A stretch of 9,000 nt of DNA, taken from positions 1 through 9,000 of the forward strand of contig DAHUXF010000098.1 of assembly GCA_027307295.1 (NCBI GenBank). The letters are read 5' to 3'. Numbering within the stretch: the stretch's first letter is position 1; each line of letters begins with the position of its first letter. Below are positions 6,874 to 9,000 of this stretch, piece after piece. The notes under the pieces were generated by a model. The model had not been told where the DNA came from and did no database searches. It worked only from the letters and a program-made list of their open reading frames with translations. The position numbers were made by a program, and so were the translations under genes. This DNA comes from Acidobacteriaceae bacterium. GTDB lineage: Bacteria; Acidobacteriota; Terriglobia; Terriglobales; Acidobacteriaceae.

Positions 6874-8589
6874 ATGAGAATCGAGCGCTGGCTCATCGCC
6901 CTTATATTGGCAATCACGGTTTCCGGGTCGTCCCTGGCCCAGGCAGGCAGGCGTGCTGCGCCTCCGCCCAAGACTGCTGACAAGTGTCTGTTGAAAGAAA
7001 ATATCAATGAAGACATTGCCGCACAGGTCGCCAAATTCAAGCTGGTTTCCATGCCTTTCAGCGTAAGCGGCCTTACGGACCAGGAACGCAAAATGGTTTA
7101 CAAGCTGGTAGAGGCCTCGCAGTTTCTTGAGAGCATTTACTGGCGCCAAAGTGATCCCCGAGGGCTGGCCCTATATACCCGGCTGCTGGGCTGCAACCAG
7201 GTAATGAACCAGAAGATCCGCCGCCTCCTGATGATCAACGGCAGCCGCTATGATCTGCTGGAAAACAATAAGCCGTTTATTGGCAGTGACGCGTATCTTC
7301 CCGGACACGCTCTTTATCCTGCCGACCTTACGCGGCAGGAGATTGAAACTTATGTGGGCCGGCATCCGGAGAAGAAAGCCCAGATTTACAGTCCGTATAC
7401 GGTGGTCCGGCGGCAGGGTAAAGAGTTAGTTGCTGTTCCTTATCATGTGGAATATAAACCCTGGCTGATGGGCGCGGCCGCGGCCCTGCGGGAAGCGGCA
7501 GCACTCAGCCCGGACAAAGCTTTCGCCAACTTTCTGCGCCTGCGCGCTGAAGCGCTGCTGACCGACGATTACTACAAGAGCGACATCGCCTGGCTGGAGC
7601 TGGAAAACCCAAAATTCGACATTATTTTTGCTCCTTATGAAACATATCTGGACGATCTGTTGGGAGTGAAAACTTCCTATGGCGCAGCGGTAATGATCCG
7701 CAGCCAGGAAGAGAGTGCCAGCCTGGATAATTTCAAGAAATATGTTGCCGAGATACAGGACGCGCTGCCGTTGCCGCCGGAGGACCGGCCATCGCTGCAA
7801 GGCAAGAGCACGCCGATGGAAGTGATGGACGCTCCCTCCCGCGCTGGCGATCTGCGCCATGGATATCAGGCGGTGGCGGACAATCTCCCCAATGATCCCC
7901 GCATACACCAGGAAAAGGGCACCAAGAAGATCTTCTTCAAAAATTTTATGGACGCCCGCGTGAACTACGTGGTCCTGCCGATTGGAAAGCTTTTGATGCG
8001 GGAAGACCAGGCATCGCTGGCCAGCATGGATGGCTATCTTGCGGTGGTCCTGATGCATGAAATCTGCCACGGTCTGGGCCCTGCCTATGCGCGCACCAGC
8101 GCAGGACAGGCCGATATACGCGAATCCATTGGACCTGCCTTTGCCGGTCTGGAAGAAGCAAAAGCCGATATTGTTGGACTTTTTGCGCTGAACTGGCTGA
8201 TTGAGAAGGGCGTGGTCGCCAAGGACCAGTCCAATGGGTTCTATGCCTCGCATGTCGCGGGCATCTTTCGAACAGTGCGTTTCGGCGTGGCAGAAGCACC
8301 TGGCCGCGCGGAGATGATGGAGTTCAACTATCTGGTGGAACAGGGCGCAATCACCCGCGATCCTAAGACCGGCAAGTATGCAATTGATTTCACTAAGATG
8401 CAGCCGGCGATTGCAAGCCTGGCCAAGGAGTTGCTTGAAATTGAGGCCACAGGAGACCGGAACCGCGCTGAACAATGGTTTAAGAAGTACGATTCCATGC
8501 CTTCTGAGTTAAAATCGGCCCTAGCAAACATAAAAGACGTGCCTGTGGATATTGATCCGGTCAGCGCGTTTGGGGAAAAGGTCCAGTGA
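6874..8589 (+). CDS. Exported zinc peptidase, dipeptidyl-peptidase III (M49)-like
   Basis: The 571-residue protein starts with a Sec signal (MRIERWLIALILAITVSGSSLAQA), so it should act in the periplasm or outside. The zinc site is HEICHGLGP with H395, E396 and H399. About 30 residues later is LEEAKAD (E427-D432), matching the second-helix EExxAx glutamate ligand of M49-type gluzincins. Eukaryotic DPP III has HExxGH with an extra residue; the shorter HExxH form occurs in bacterial DPP III-like proteins often annotated as Zn-dependent hydrolases. This family releases dipeptides from peptide N-termini, but bacterial members are little studied, so the substrate is inference. The N-terminal half (about 40-380) is helical and tyrosine-rich with no other motif that I can name. 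The frame ends at TGA 8587-8589, overlapping the PilZ-like start by four bases. Translation start signals are unusual (see the -10 entry). Confidence 0.85.
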   Translation: MRIERWLIALILAITVSGSSLAQAGRRAAPPPKTADKCLLKENINEDIAAQVAKFKLVSMPFSVSGLTDQERKMVYKLVEASQFLESIYWRQSDPRGLALYTRLLGCNQVMNQKIRRLLMINGSRYDLLENNKPFIGSDAYLPGHALYPADLTRQEIETYVGRHPEKKAQIYSPYTVVRRQGKELVAVPYHVEYKPWLMGAAAALREAAALSPDKAFANFLRLRAEALLTDDYYKSDIAWLELENPKFDIIFAPYETYLDDLLGVKTSYGAAVMIRSQEESASLDNFKKYVAEIQDALPLPPEDRPSLQGKSTPMEVMDAPSRAGDLRHGYQAVADNLPNDPRIHQEKGTKKIFFKNFMDARVNYVVLPIGKLLMREDQASLASMDGYLAVVLMHEICHGLGPAYARTSAGQADIRESIGPAFAGLEEAKADIVGLFALNWLIEKGVVAKDQSNGFYASHVAGIFRTVRFGVAEAPGRAEMMEFNYLVEQGAITRDPKTGKYAIDFTKMQPAIASLAKELLEIEATGDRNRAEQWFKKYDSMPSELKSALANIKDVPVDIDPVSAFGEKVQ

Positions 8590-8945
8590 ATCCCACACCA
8601 CCAGAAGCGAAAAATGGGGAAGAAAAACGCAAGTTTGAGCGCGTGGACATTGCACACCAGGCGCAGGTATTGGTGCTGGATGCCAAAGACCGCAGGGCCG
8701 GGATTTTGCGCCAGTTGGCCCGTGGCGGCTTCATGATGGAGCCGGAGAAAGCCTATAACGAAGAGAATGAAATATACAGCTTTACCATCCATGAGCCGAC
8801 GGAAAATATCCGCGTGCGGGTCAACGCGCGCCTGCGTTTTTCCGATCATCTCTATGTTGGTTTTGAGTTTGTTGATCTGGACCCTGAAGCTGCCGTGGAG
8901 ATTGGGCTGATTATCGGCAAGTACTACGAACACAACAAGGTTTAA
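8586..8945 (+). CDS. PilZ-like domain protein with degenerate second motif
   Basis: GTG 8586 overlaps the TGA of the peptidase as GTGA, with AAAAGG (8576-8581) four bases before it, so the two genes are translationally coupled. The 119 residues fit a single PilZ domain. RKFER (R15-R19) is the RxxxR motif that grips cyclic di-GMP. A beta-strand, AQVLVLDA, follows, then RQLARGGFMM at the place of the second motif, and YVGFEFVDLD near the end. The second motif should read D/NxSxxG; here it is Q43-L44-A45-R46-G47-G48, so the acidic/amide and serine residues are replaced. Binding of c-di-GMP is therefore uncertain. No signal peptide is present, so this is a cytoplasmic protein paired with an exported peptidase. 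Confidence 0.75.
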   Translation: MNPTPPEAKNGEEKRKFERVDIAHQAQVLVLDAKDRRAGILRQLARGGFMMEPEKAYNEENEIYSFTIHEPTENIRVRVNARLRFSDHLYVGFEFVDLDPEAAVEIGLIIGKYYEHNKV

Positions 8946-8980
8946 TCCAAGCAAGGTTTACCCCAAGCAAGGTTTTAACG
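8934..8980 (+). repeat. Three imperfect 15-16-bp tandem repeats at the PilZ gene end
   Basis: aacaaggtttaatcc (8934-8948), aagcaaggtttacccc (8949-8964) and aagcaaggttttaacg (8965-8980) follow one another. The TAA stop of the PilZ-like gene is inside the first unit. The common core is CAAGGTTT. The unit number may vary between strains by slippage. Confidence 0.7.
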
Positions 8981-9000
8981 CGGCAATTTTCTATCGCTGT

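Noticed and set aside
7426..8475. 349-codon open frame on the minus strand opposite the peptidase gene
   Set aside because: It lies wholly antisense to a gene with a signal peptide and zinc motifs, and its translation has no recognisable domain. It is a shadow frame of G+C-rich coding DNA.

Overview
The window looks like a stretch of chromosome from an Acidobacteriota-type (Terriglobia-like) soil bacterium. That rests on the moderately high G+C, the DUF1800/DUF1501 secreted pair, the MacB-type permease, and the intergenic elements with TCATCCTGAG...GTCGAAGGACCCC ends, a style I associate with acidobacterial genomes. No RNA gene, CRISPR array, transposase or phage gene is visible. The taxonomic call is inference.

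Layout. Positions 2-520 (+) hold the C-terminal end of a MacB/FtsX-type ABC permease that begins before the window. A gene-free stretch of about 440 bases follows, with two copies of an intergenic repeat in inverted orientation. On the minus strand, reading leftward, come an HD-GYP/GAF signalling gene (5725-4433), then DUF1800 (4363-2231) and DUF1501 (2221-1118, originally to 962). The last two form a tight two-gene operon of exported proteins of unknown function. A 284-base gap separates this block from a minus-strand HAD phosphatase (6717-6010). A 156-base divergent intergenic region then leads to a plus-strand pair: an exported M49-like zinc peptidase (6874-8589) and a PilZ-like protein (8586-8945), overlapping by four bases. 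The window ends in a short tandem repeat.

The most notable observations are sequence events rather than a new system. (1) The DUF1800 gene contains a perfect 26-bp inverted repeat with a 4-base loop. One arm looks like an in-frame 18-base insertion (residues FFLEGF) created by fold-back template switching. (2) Its partner DUF1501 is cut by an in-frame TAG, and the family-typical C-terminus (QLYQNRDLAVTTDFR...) continues intact for 51 codons to a TAA at 962. (3) The HD-GYP protein has HN in place of the metal-binding HD dyad, and the PilZ-like protein has lost the usual D/N and S of its second c-di-GMP motif, so both c-di-GMP-type proteins here may be non-canonical. I found no convincing new multi-gene system.
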